NCBI RefSeq assembly: GCF_949628215.1
Contig: NC_134276.1
Span: 63,408,733 to 63,472,732 of the forward strand
Length of the DNA stretch: 64,000 nt
Source: Phalacrocorax aristotelis
Taxonomy: Eukaryota; Chordata; Aves; Suliformes; Phalacrocoracidae
Direction: 5' to 3'
Shown: in pieces, positions 24,901 through 37,000 of the stretch
Layout of the letters: the number at the start of each line of letters is the position of its first letter
Position numbering within the stretch: the stretch's first letter is position 1
The notes under the pieces: model-generated
Database searches by the model: none
Told to the model about the DNA's origin: nothing
The model's input: only the letters and a program-made list of their open reading frames with translations
Program-made: the position numbers and the translations under genes

Positions 24901-26164
24901 GATTTCCACTGTTCTGAATGGAGCTTGAACTAAGTCACTACATGCTGGGCTGGTGAATTTGCCAACACTTGCATTACATCTTGTTTGATCTCTGCTCAAA
25001 TTTCCTTATGCACTGTCTGAAGAAGTTACCCTTAAATCTGGTCCAAACTTAACAGCTGCAGTGGCTGACTCCCAGCGTTGCGATCCAATGGGCTGCAGTT
25101 GTCTGTATATGACTGCAGCCAGACTGCAGTAGCCTGTAAAGGCATTAGCCACAGCAGGAAATGTTTCCTCTGCTTCTCTTCCTGCCAGAAGAGTTGGATG
25201 TGGCAACAAGCTGAGATGGGAATGCTAGTTACAGCTCCTTCCTCCTATGGCCTTTCCTTCCCCCTCCTGTATCCTGCAGAAAAGATGTCCCTTCTTTCCC
25301 AAGAGCATCCATAGGCATTTGGACAGGCAGTCACTGAGAAAAATGACAGCAGGATGATGTTGCCAAGCCATGCATGGCCAGGGCATGTCTCCCTCCTCCC
25401 TCTTTACATGTTCTTAGGGCCAAGAGCTCACTTTGTCTTTGAGGAGGTCCTGAGCAGAGGGAGGTAATTGCCAAAGAAAAGGCAACTTGGGATGGATGGA
25501 AGACTCTTAAGATGGGCATCTTCATAAGCTGTGTATTGAACCACTACTATAGACATTTTCAGGAAATATTCTTAATGTATAAAGTATGTTTTTTCTACAA
25601 TCCTTTAGCCATGCTCAAAATTATGAACTTTGGAGTGTTTGAAGATTTGGACATTTATGAGAAGGACTTATATTTGATCAAGACTTATTTTAAAGCTGAT
25701 TATGACTTTTAAATTTTTGTGCAGACATGATGTTTTGGGGAAGACTTGGTCAGAAACTTTGTCACACCTATAGTTATGCACACCCCTATGAGTGTCAAGT
25801 GCCATCAGAATATTTCAAAATCGATAGGCTGGGGTTCACATAACACTGAACAGTCCCTGGTTAAGTCATTATTAGAAGATTACCTAACCCCTCACAACTC
25901 TGTTGATTCCACCTTGATGACACCCTTGATTACTGTCATGTTGCAAAGGGCTGCCTGTAGCCTACATGCTTTTGATTAGTCATATTATGATCACCATATG
26001 AATTGCTGCCAGAAACTGATCTCAGTCGCTGAAGGAAGATAAAACATTATTTTCCCCTTTAAGCATCACTTCTTCCTTTTGCCTTTATATGCTTTCTATA
26101 CTGTGATTATTCATTGTGTAAATACAAGTGTAAGAAATGTTACCTAAAGTATATTACACTTGCT
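21966..26164. other. Unique non-coding sequence
   Basis: No gene or known repeat is recognised. Frames of 60-117 codons (for example 23707-24060, minus) show no family resemblance. Confidence 0.5.
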
Positions 26165-26525
26165 AAGCCTTAAGCCACGTTGATACATCCTTGAAGCACT
26201 GCAGCATGGACTGAAAGATACTTCTCTAACAACTCTCATTATTCATGGATCATTGACGTGATAGACCCTAATGGCTCCCTCAAAGCCATTACAGTGTGCT
26301 ATATAAATGTGAGCCCTTAATCCATGGATCATTGGCATGATAGAATGCAACATTCTTTGAAAACCCTTGCAGTCTATCAAGTGAATGCATACTATTAGAG
26401 ATCTTTAATTTGTGGATTATTGCCACAATTGATCATTACACTTCCTTTGGGGCTGCTATGGTCTATCCCATTAACATATATTCGGTGGGCGCTAATCGGC
26501 AGATTATTGACACAAGTCTTTTCAC
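26165..26525. repeat. Decayed tandem repeat, about 85 bp period, about 4 units
   Basis: Two separate landmarks recur in register. The first is CATGGATCATTG-like: GGATCATTG at 26247 and 26326, GGATTATTG at 26414, and AGATTATTG at 26501, so spacings of 79, 88 and 87. The second is a TTGAAGCACTGCAG-like segment at about 26191, 26280, 26357 and 26447, so spacings of 89, 77 and 90. The first two copies of landmark one share an exact 12-mer. Units are strongly diverged, implying an old duplication. No protein frame follows the period. Confidence 0.65.
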
Positions 26526-28980
26526 CTGTTTTGTCGAAAGAACACTCACATTTGAGGGGTCTCTCTCTTAGAGGCTCTTCTAGATTTTTATTCTTTAGTT
26601 CAAAGACTTGTGTTTTCATTTCTTTCTTTTGCTGCATGGTCAATTGCTTATGGAAATAAACAATGTCACATGTTCAAATGGCGTTGTATATTCATCCTAG
26701 TAAAATGGTATTTCAGCTTCCACTTCTATTATTTCTGAGATCAGGCACAAAATGACACAGGCAAAAATAGATATTCTGGCTTGAAAGTGTGGCCCTGAGA
26801 CTCCTGTACTGTATGAACACAGTTGCTGTTATAGTTTGAGTGGCAGAGATAGTAAAAATATTCATGAAAAAACCATATTGTACTCCTTTTATACATACCA
26901 GTAATAAGTGCTTTTACACAGACCTTCTCACACAATTTCCTCTATGAAAATTCCTAAAGTTATCAACCCAGACCCTATAGATTTGTAGTCTTGAGATCAA
27001 CCTTTTAATGTTTCACGATTAGAAAAGTTCTTATTGTAGCCCAGTGGCATTCAGCTCTTTCTGGTTTGTAAGTAATAAAATGGCTAAATCTCACCTCATA
27101 AACCCCCATAGCTTACATTCTTGCCTATTCCTGGTAGTATTCTACTGATAGGTGATTGGGGTGGGAAACTGATAGATTGAAGAGTGGCTCAGAGCACCAC
27201 ATTTCCCAGGCTGCTAGGTAGCAAAAGGACCGAACCCAAAGCTCTTATGTTGCTCAGATTCCCAGCTGGGACACAGCTGCGGTGAGCTGGCTGCTTACCT
27301 CCCTGTGAAGACTCGCCTTTCAGTTTCAGCAAATCGACATTTCTCAACAACAAAAAAAAGTCTGCTTTGCCAGAAAATTCCTAATCAGCTGTTTTTCCTC
27401 TCACTCAGTTCACCTCGAGCGTGGTTTAGATAGACCCTTTGATGGGTCCAGTTCATGTCAATAGGCATAGGCCTAGTACCAATGCAGTGACTGCAGAATG
27501 TCAGTTTTCATTAAAATATTTTCTTTTTTAGCCTTAGTGGTTTTCTTAGTGGTTGCTAAGAAAAACTTGGAATGTGAACTGAATGCAGCGGCTTTACTTA
27601 CAGCTGCTTGGAGACACGAAAGAAGAGCAGCAGATGGTGAAGCAGCAGCGGTTGTTAGAGCACAAAGCCAGTGAGAAAGCCACTTCCTCCCACACCTGCA
27701 GAAACAGGCATGATTATAATTTTTCGGAGGATGGTGGGGGTGCGAAAGGCTGGTTAAGAGGAGAAACCTGCCTAGGGAATGGACATGGGAGGTGAGCAGA
27801 CATGGCTGTGGCAACAACAGCAGGGATCAGGAGGAAAGTTTACTCACCCTTCCCTGCCTCATCACCTTTCTCAGAGACTCAGACATTTGCTGCTATCAGC
27901 AGGGGTATGTGGTTTCCTATCTGAGAAGTTCTTATCTAGTCTAAAACTGCTGATCTTGTTTTTTAAAAGATAACTTCGATTGTAGCCAAGACTTCTGATT
28001 TTGTAAAGCCTGCATCCTTTCACAATGAAGGATTGCCATATAAACTCTGTTGCCGCATAGTGTAAGATATGTGAATTCCCTTAGCCTTTTTTTTAGCTTT
28101 CTATGAACAAAAAAGAGAGCAAAATCAATTTAAACCAGATAGGTCCAATAAATAAAGAGGGGGTGGGAAAGCATCTCAGCTGAGAGCATATGTGGGTTGT
28201 CAGCTAAGAGAATGTATTTTTGGAAACTGTGGCAGCCTCTCAGTGGGGTGGCAGTAGGTAGCTCCAGATCTGACTTATGTTAAAATGATCACAATCTGAT
28301 GTAGATAACCTCAGCAAGTTATTTTATTTGCCTTCCCTCTGTGCTTTTAGAAGAGAAAATCTTAAATTTCCATTGATTTTAGGGAATGTAAACAAATTAT
28401 TTTAACTAATGCACTACTATTTGCCTCACAGCAGTGCTCAGCGTAACTCCATAAAATTACTTTCCAGGGTGCAGTTCCTCATTAGAATTGCTCTGAAGGC
28501 AAATCTGTAGTGAGAGGTTTCCACCACATCCTTTTGCCTCACCGCAGGTTGCTGCCCTCTCAGATGTACTTGTTCAGCTGTTTGTGTATCTGTGCTCTAA
28601 AGCAGACCGGTCAAATGACCTTCAGTCTGCACAGTAGTTGTTTTTTGAACCCAGCTGTTTTCCCTGGCCCCATTTATAGAACAGACCATGGGATGCTGTA
28701 TGGGAAGGTAATGCATAGTGGGAGGTGAGTTTCCCTGTGCAAGGGTGGGACAAGGACCTCTAAAACTGTTTTGCTGGGAGACAGCTCATAAGGTTGGATA
28801 TTATATGGAGGTTATGCTCATGTTAGTGGTATTAGAACAAAACATTTCAGCTGTATTGTTGTGTGTATTCTTGCAGAGGTGTTTTGTGATATGTGTTTCT
28901 GATGATGAAAGATGCTGTATTGGCTTTTTCAGAAATAGCGACAAATATGGAAATAATGTAAAAAAAGCTGTAATTTTTCC
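26526..28980. other. Unique non-coding sequence
   Basis: No supported gene. The region at about 27200-27860 is somewhat richer in GC and has overlapping frames on both strands (for example 27473-27817, minus, 114 codons) without recognisable domains. Confidence 0.5.
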
Positions 28981-29335
28981 ATCTTCCAATGGCCTTTAGG
29001 AGATATCTGTGAATGAAAAATGCAACAAAAATCGATATTTAAAAACAGCCTGGAATTTTCCTTTAAATTATAGCAGTGCTTCTGGCTGTTGCTACATTAA
29101 CTGCTCTCATGAAGTTGCTTAATGATATCTTGTTAGTGATGGAAGATAATGAGATGATAAGGGCAAAATTCATTGACCTTTCAAAGCTTTTGATTCACTA
29201 AATGACACTGTTAGATAAGCTAATTAAATTTTGCTTTTCCTGCTGGAACGATGGCTTGGTTCTGATCTTATTTGATTAAGAGGAAAAATCAGCGGCTGTT
29301 TTAGGCTATCATTCTGATTTATTACTATTACTATT
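28981..29335. other. Candidate conserved regulatory block
   Basis: Non-repetitive AT-rich block with a dense set of developmental-type binding motifs: CTAATTAAAT (about 29220), AGATAAGC (GATA type, about 29213), CCTTTCAAAG (TCF/LEF-like, about 29178), ATCGAT and TTTAAATTA. No coding frame is present. Motif clustering alone is weak evidence. Confidence 0.2.
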
Positions 29336-30002
29336 GAAAGGTGCCTTAGGGCTCAAGAACTGATTTACTTCTTTTTACTTAGTCCTAAATTATCTCTGAG
29401 ATATTTGTGATAAGACCTAAATTCACTTACATGGTATTTGACAATACCATTTTGTACAACAGTTCTGTAATATCTCTGCCTTAATATGCTTGCTTCCCAA
29501 ATCACTATAATAAAAGCATTTGGAAAGATAAACTTGAGATAATGATAAAAGACTAACTTCATCTCAGTTTCCCAGGAGACTTGTCAAGGGGAAAGAGATA
29601 TTCAGCTAACAGTAAGTCGGTAATAAATTATCAAAGAATAACATGATTAGTCAGAATATTTTATTCATGGCATTAACATACAAATGCTCCAAGATGAAAG
29701 TGTGCAGTCCCCCAGTTCTGCAAAACTCTTAATCGTGCATTTATTTCTAGGCACTGGAGCAGTTTAAATTTTATGTCCTTTAGCCTATAATTGGGAATCC
29801 AATTGGGTTTGATGAGACTTCTCATGCTCTTTAACTCAGCATATGTTTCTGAATCAGACTCATAGCTCACAAGAAGAAAAATAAATTATACATACTGCTA
29901 AAGCTACTGAAGAAAATGGTGAAAAGCATGGAGTCTGCTACCAGGTGCATGTGTGATATAAAACCTTCCTGATTTGATGACGGCTTACTATTGCTAGCAC
30001 TG

Positions 30003-30545
30003 AGGATGAGGAAAAGGCTGAGGTACTAAATGCCTTATTTGCCTCAGTCTTTAACCATCAGAGCAGTTATCTCCAGGGTATTCAGCCTCCTGAGCTGTGG
30101 CTAGCAGGAGTAGGGAAGTGATTGTCTCCTGTACTCAGCACTGGTGAGGACACAAGGCTGGGGTTGTTTAGCCTGGAGGAGACTGAGGGGAGACCTTATC
30201 GCTCTCTACAACTACCTGAAAGGAGGTTGCAGTGAGGTGGGGGTTGGTCTCTTTTCCCAAGTTACTAGCGATAGAACAAGAGGAAATGGCCTCAAGCTGC
30301 GTCAGGGGAGGTTTAGATTGGATATTAGGAAAAATGTCTTCACTGCAAGCGTGGTCAGGCACTGGACCAGGCTGCCCAGAGAGGTGGTGGAGTCACCATC
30401 CCTGGGGGTGTTCAAAAAATGTGTAGACGTGGCACTTCAGGGCATGGTTTAGGAGACCTGGTGGTGTTGGGTTGGTGGTTGGACTTGATGATCCTAGAGG
30501 TCTTTTCCAGCCTTAATGATTATATGGTTTTATGATTTATGATAA
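30003..30545 (+). mobile_element. CR1 LINE, young subfamily, two internal deletions
   Basis: Plus-strand CR1 assembled from three ORF2 segments. At 30003-30096 it matches the linker between the endonuclease and reverse transcriptase (EEKAEVLNALFASVFNH). Sequence then jumps to the SRSREVIV segment (about 30099-30145), and then jumps again to the C-terminal frame (GLFSLE-type block onwards, about 30162-30452). It ends at the family's terminal codon after [10 protein letters not shown]. The 3' region (GGACTTGATGATCCTAGAGG) and a decayed tail (TTATATGGTTTTATGATTTA) close it at about 30545. It closely matches the copy at 46713-47183 and shares its second deletion. Confidence 0.93.
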
Positions 30546-33500
30546 ATATTAGTCGACTTACATATCACTATTTTTAGTCAGGTTATTTTATGAAGTGCAA
30601 TATCTCAGGCTGTATAAAATATTTTACAAAACTAAGTATATTACACCCATTCATCTAACTTCGTGTCTCAAAGTTTTAATCTCACTAAAAACTGATACCA
30701 GGACTCACAGTCTCTTTTTCTTAAAATTCTGTTGACATCTATTACTAATACATGTTGTCTTAATTTGTATCAGTTAAGTTTAAATAGATTTTTTCCCCCA
30801 CTACTTGAACTGGGATGCTGCCAGAATGTCTGATCTCTAGTTGGTCAGGCAATTCCAAAGACATTGGTGCTGCATTAGTGTTCTTCTACTCGTCTGGAAT
30901 TTCCTGGGCTTATTATTAAAAATGACGCCCCATAAACCAGCAGGGTTTCTGGAAGCCCCCATGAAACCCAGTTTAGGTGAGAAGTGCCAGCCCTTCCAGA
31001 CTTTCTGCTGCAAAATTAGGACTCAGAACCTGGACGTTTTGCAATGGGGTTTTGGCTCCATAGCTCCAGCCAGGCCACGGGCACTGCAATTTTGTTTGTC
31101 TGACTCTGAGGCAGACTCTGAAGGAATCTACCTTGTTAACCCCACCCAGAGCTGGGGATGTCACAACATTGACTAAGGTGCTGGGTAGTCTATAATGACC
31201 AATACAGGACGATGCATGTACTTTTCAGCTCTGATCTCTACAAATAAAGTTTGCCTGCTTGTTGCAAAAGAATAGAAAGTTACCAAAATCCACAGAAGCC
31301 ACAAAAATATATGAGAGAGATATAAAGAGTGAGAGGATTATGGGTACACATAAGACACAGCAGCATTTTACAGTAGATCAGCAGACTTCTGTAGCAAAGG
31401 TAGGAAAGACTGATTTATATGCAAGATCAGAGAAGACAAACTGATGCAGAAAGACTGTGTGTTTTGGAAGAAAGCAAAGTGGAGTCTCATGATTCTTTCC
31501 AGAAGTCAGGAGTCCCCAGCCCCACAGTGTTTCTGATTGACTTGAGGAAAGAGAAAGGGGAGTGCACGCAGAATTTATTATTTTACTCTTGCTTGTGTAT
31601 TTCATTTTCTTGTAAACAGAGTATTTGACTGAGAAGTTTCAAGTAAAATGTATCCTAATATGTGAAGGTCTGTTTGCTTATATTGCTCATGTATTTCATG
31701 AAAGATTAAACTATAAACCCAAAGTTGTCTACCATTGATGGTAACCTGGGAAAGGTATATTTAAGCTACCTGAGAAATCGGATTGTTTATCCTATTTCCC
31801 AAATTCTAAATAACCAGAAGACAGGTTTCCATACTTAAAAAGAGAAAATAACCGAAATGTAAGAAAGACTATGACTCCTAGCAAGTAGGTTGCACAAGTC
31901 AGAGCAGACTCAGAATTGAAATAATTGGTGCTGAGGACCTGATGTTCTTGTGATGTATATTTAAGAGGTTTTGTTTCTTTGGACTAGCTCTAGTGTGCCC
32001 ACTGACTGACAAGACAGAGGCTGTTACGTGAGCTCCTGGAGTACCACGTTTAGTTTAGTTTCATCTGGTACAAATATAGTTCATATGCCCTAATATTGTC
32101 CCACAGTGCAAACTCAAGCAAAGTAAGTGAGGATGACTGGGAAATTTTCTTCACAAGCGTTATTTATATCAAAAGAACAACATACCCAAAACATCTAGAA
32201 TCCCCAAAGTGGGGAATGCTGAAGTGCTTTTCAGGATCAGGGGCTTGAAATATGTGGTGAATGTAGCAGTGGATCCCCCTGACCAGTGATGGTTACCAAC
32301 AGGAGAAACTTAGCCCGATTCTTTAACAACTCTTGTCTGAAATAAAATATTCTATTTTATCATTTGATTTGTGAAACAATGTCAGTGATTTCAAAAGATT
32401 TAGATTCTGTCTCTACAAACTGCACTTTAAGTGTGGGGATTGCTACAGATGGCACCTTTCAGATCAAGCAAGGGATATTTTAAGAACTTAATGGTCTAGA
32501 GGATTTTCTGTTTTGCTTTTGGAAACACAAATGTGTAAATATGGTCCTTCTAAGAGTTCTTTTGGAACCTATAGGGGAATAAATCATGCTTTATAAGCAG
32601 AGTTTAAATAAATAATAAGGCTGTGATTTCTTGGTATCTGTGATATATTATAGAGAGCAGAACTCTCTTACAAAACTACTTTGGATAAAGAAGATTTTTT
32701 GGAAGTCAAGCAGGGCAAAATTTTACCATTTTTCCTGTTAAAACAGTAAGCATAGATCAACTAAATTCTGGTTCCTTACTCCAGGAAAACACAGTTATGT
32801 CTAAATTATTAAGTCAGGGCTAGTTAACATTCACAGGCTCTGGAATTTGATTGTCTATATCGTTCAGTATTTTGAATGACCCTTGGCATTGTTGTGACGC
32901 ATGCCAATCAGTATTCTTCAAAACAAATCTCCAAAAAAGGCTTGGAGATATCATAGGACAGAGGCCTAATGTACCATTAGGCACATTCCCAGTGTAGACA
33001 CCCTGTTCTGGAGAGCAAGTAGTTTAATAGGATGGATGCAGCTGTTCTGTTCCGCTTGGCCTCATCGTGATACTGGAGTCCTGGGTATACTCAATTTACT
33101 AGTTTAGGTATAACCATATGGACAGAGGTTTGGAGAATGCTGTAGTTTAAATCTAGTGTATTTTCTACATAACATACAGGATGTTGAAGCAGATTCTGTG
33201 TATCACCCTTCTAAGGTGTCATTGTGCTTATTATAGTGTAGCATAACACAGCATTATGAAGTATGGTGTCCAAAACAGGTCCGGAGGCAGCTAGAGCTGT
33301 CTGTTCCTCTTTCATATGTCCAAGAATGTGAACACTGCACCATGCAGGGCTAAAAAGCATGGCTACTGAAATACAATACTGAGCTGCTCAGACAAAAAAT
33401 GTTACAAGCCTACAGGGTAAGAGGAAATATTACTTTACAGTTCAACCAGTTACAAACGGGATCACATAAACATAGAACACTAGTTTTGAAGAATTTGAAC

Positions 33501-33800
33501 AAATTAATGTATAATGCTGCAAACGCTCTATGCCCAGAATTCCTATTGGCTTCCCAGAGAGACCAGTATGTGGCAGATTTATAGAAATAGTTCATAATGC
33601 AGTTTGATCGTTCAATAAGCAAAACTGTGTAAGGCACATTTTTTTATATAAAGTCATGTCTGCTTTATTCTCCAAACTTCTTTTTTCCTGTTTCCAATTT
33701 CATTTCCCAGTCATGCAGAACAATGTGGTGTAACCCAAAAAGGAGACTGAATAAAATGAAAAAGGGCAGCATACACAGTAGCATGCAAAATGCGGCCTGA
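30546..33800. other. Unique non-coding sequence
   Basis: No repeat or gene is recognised. The plus-strand frame at 30841-31176 (111 codons) has a more balanced composition than most but no recognisable domain. Its opposite strand is also open, and no exon structure is apparent. Confidence 0.5.
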
Positions 33801-34015
33801 CAGTGGTGCTGAATGCTAATGAGTAATTATTTGGTCTCACCCCAATCAGTCTTGATCAGATAATTAATTCAGGAGCTGACCATATGACCTGAATTTCTGA
33901 AGGCAATTGCTGCATAATATTTTTTCAATGTGTGAACAGGTGGTTCACAAAATGCATTAATTTTTAACAAAATAAATTCTCTTAATCTCAGTTTTTCAAA
34001 ATCTTAACAGCTTAA
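33801..34015. other. Candidate conserved non-coding block
   Basis: A short block with clustered homeodomain cores (GCTAATGAGTAATTAT at about 33815, AGATAATTAATTCAG at about 33858), GCAATTGC, and an E-box pair-like GAACAGGTGGTTCAC at about 33937. It is non-repetitive and non-coding. This is inferred only from motif density. Confidence 0.2.
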
Positions 34016-37000
34016 TGTGCACTTACAAAAATCATGAACATAGGTTAATAATATTTTGAACCCAAACAGCCTTTCTTCAAGATTACCGCCCATGTAGAGG
34101 TCTGTTTTATCAGTTTTTAACCACAGAAACATTACCAAATAGGTGCTTACAATCTCCAGGTTATCTTAAATTCCCACCACTAAGTATCTATTTTTTAACG
34201 AAAATGCTATTCAAACAAAAATTTAGATCTGCAACTTCACCTTGGCTAACTCTCAAAATGTAGATTCTTCCTACACACAAAAAAGTAAATGAGTAATGGA
34301 TTCTCTATTATCTTTTGTGATTTTTATTTTTTTCTTGCTTTGAAACTTTTTTCAGGTTCCTGTGAGACAAAGATGGGTAAGGGATACTGGGGAGAGAAGA
34401 TAGATTTTGTTTCCTTTGAATATGTACCTAAATATTTTCACTTCATGAATATAGGCAAATGTGGAATAAAGGCAAATGTAGTCTCTGAGGAAATCACATT
34501 CCTTCTTTGAGGGAATCACACAGATATGCCACCTGAAGGTCTGAATTACTGAGTGCTGCCTTGAAAGAACAAAGATTGTACGTAGTGTTACTTGCGAAAC
34601 TTGATATTTAAAGTCTAAAATCCTAGATTTTAGTTCAGGCTATCAAGAAGTCAAGATATCATTGCCTCATGCTTCCCACATAGCTACAGATTCAGGAGGC
34701 AAGTCAGAAAAAAAGATTTCATTGAGCACTGCTGATATATATAAATAAATATTTATATAGAGTATCTGGACCTAGTAGACCTGGAATCGAGATTATGAAT
34801 CTTCTTCCTGTGTTGCCTTGGATTTGTGGGGTGGGTCTACTCTGAGTCAGGAAATAAATTTGGGAAGTGGGGAAAGACAAAGGAATGAGATTTGAAACAG
34901 GATCTTTAGGACAATCACAGAAAACTCTTAAGATCAGAAGATTCATTGCAGTTTTAGTTAGATGTCCCCATTTTGAGTGAAACAGACCTTATATTTAGAG
35001 AAAGGACTGACTATAAATCAGTAAGACATGTTTGGGAGTGTGTTAGAGAAAGAGAGAAATGGGAAATTAGTCTGTTCCAAATTGGAGCATGACTACTTCT
35101 GGTGGATTCCTAAACATGAGTACTCTGGAATCTACTGCATTAAAATAAAAAGAAAATGGGAAAGGCAATGAAAAGAAAGTAACACTGGAAATCTTAACAC
35201 AGGTGAGCAGTCATCAGCATGACACTCACCGGTTGAAGAGTAGTATTCCATGTGTAGGAAAACTTGAAAAAATGGAAAACATCTCTGGACTCCAGGGTAG
35301 TAACAATGGAAGGTAGCTGGCAAGTCTTTGAATCACATGGGACACATTTGAATGTCCTTCCTGTCCTGATATAAACTTCTGTAGATAGTGTTTCATCTTC
35401 TGGTGGGAAAGAATTAAGATCCAGAGTAATCATGAGATAGTATAGTACTCCTTTTGGGGGTTCAAGGGATCTTCTGGTTTATACCATCTGGTATTTATTA
35501 TGGGGCTTTGAAAACTGGTTTATATGTAACATATATAAATTTGTCTAATGGATCAATTCAAAAGACCATTTGAGCCAACATCCTGTCTCAAATATTTTCC
35601 ACTTTCTTGAGCTGAAGGAAAAAATGTAAGAACAGGTGGAGAGTGATTATTTCCCTTTAAAACCTCCCAGTTTCCTGGAACTTGCTGAGGCAGATTGCAT
35701 TTCAGTCGTTGTGTTTAACAGCTACTGATGGACCTAATGTCCATAACCTTTCCTAATCCTCTCTTTAAATTTACTTACATTTTTTTGGCTGTCATTAACA
35801 TAGATTATATTTCTTTCTGAGGAAGCAGGTTATAGATGTGTGAAGCAAAACTGCATACCTCTAAACTGTGGGACCTGGCAAAGAGGTATCTGTGCTTGAG
35901 TTTCACGTGTCAGTTGTGTACGCAAGGAGATGTCCAGAATACTCTCTAGTAGGTCTATGTAATGGTAAGCATAGAGTACGGGATGTGCTGTGGATTGCAC
36001 AAAATCTGCATGCTAAAGAGGGCCTTTGTATTACCATTTGTATTGTGCACCTGAAGGAGGAAGTTGTTCTCTTTTTCTGACAGTTTGTCAACAGTGGTTT
36101 GGGATGTTTACTTTTTTAATATGGATTTTAAATGTTTAGTTGTTGTGACCAACAGACTGACATGTACCCCATATTTATATGTTGACATTTATTTGAAAAC
36201 GAATAGGGGATGTTTTGAGACATTGTAATCTCGAAGGAGCTTCTACATTTTTTGGGGGTGAATCAGGCGTTTGATCATTTTAGATAGGAGGTGTTTATGT
36301 GCTGTTAACCTATGGAATTTGTTAACACTTTCTTTAGCCAAGGAAACTTGTGTGACAGGAGACAGGGTTTTGGGCTATCATAGTTTGAAAATTAATTTTT
36401 TTTCTCAGTAAGATTGTTAGAAAATTCAAAGATTTTCAATATGTGAAAAAGCTCAGGAGCACTGCAAAACCACACAGACAAAAAGAGAGTGATCAAAATA
36501 AACCTGTTGTTTTCTTCTGTGTTCTTTTGCAGGACACAAATATGTATCTGCTTGTTATCACTTCCTAAAATTGTGGTTGTTAGACCTACATCTGGTAAAC
36601 TGTGGAACTCATGGACACAATCATCCTAAGAAAAGCGGCTATAGGAGAAAGCTGGAGTCAGCCTGATTTGTAAAGGACTATAGATGGCAGAACCACCTCC
36701 TTTAATCTATCAAGGGGCTCCAAATAGAAGAGGGTACACACAGGTAGGATTATGAGAGGCTGAGCATACTGGGAGAGTAGGGAAGGAAACTGCTGACACG
36801 CTGAATATAGTTCAAGAGTATTGCAGTAAACTCAAGGACAAACTATTCTTTCTTTACTGCAAAGACATTTTTCAATAAGTATTTCTTATTTTATAAGTTT
36901 ACTCATTTTAGCGATTAAAGGTGGAATGGATGGACCCTGCAGCTGGCAGAAGGGGTGGTGTTAATTGCAACATTTGTTACCACTTGCTTTTCTGTATCAC

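Noticed and set aside
30841..31176. 111-codon frame with protein-like composition
   Set aside because: The antisense strand is also open, there is no domain, and no splice or promoter context is visible.
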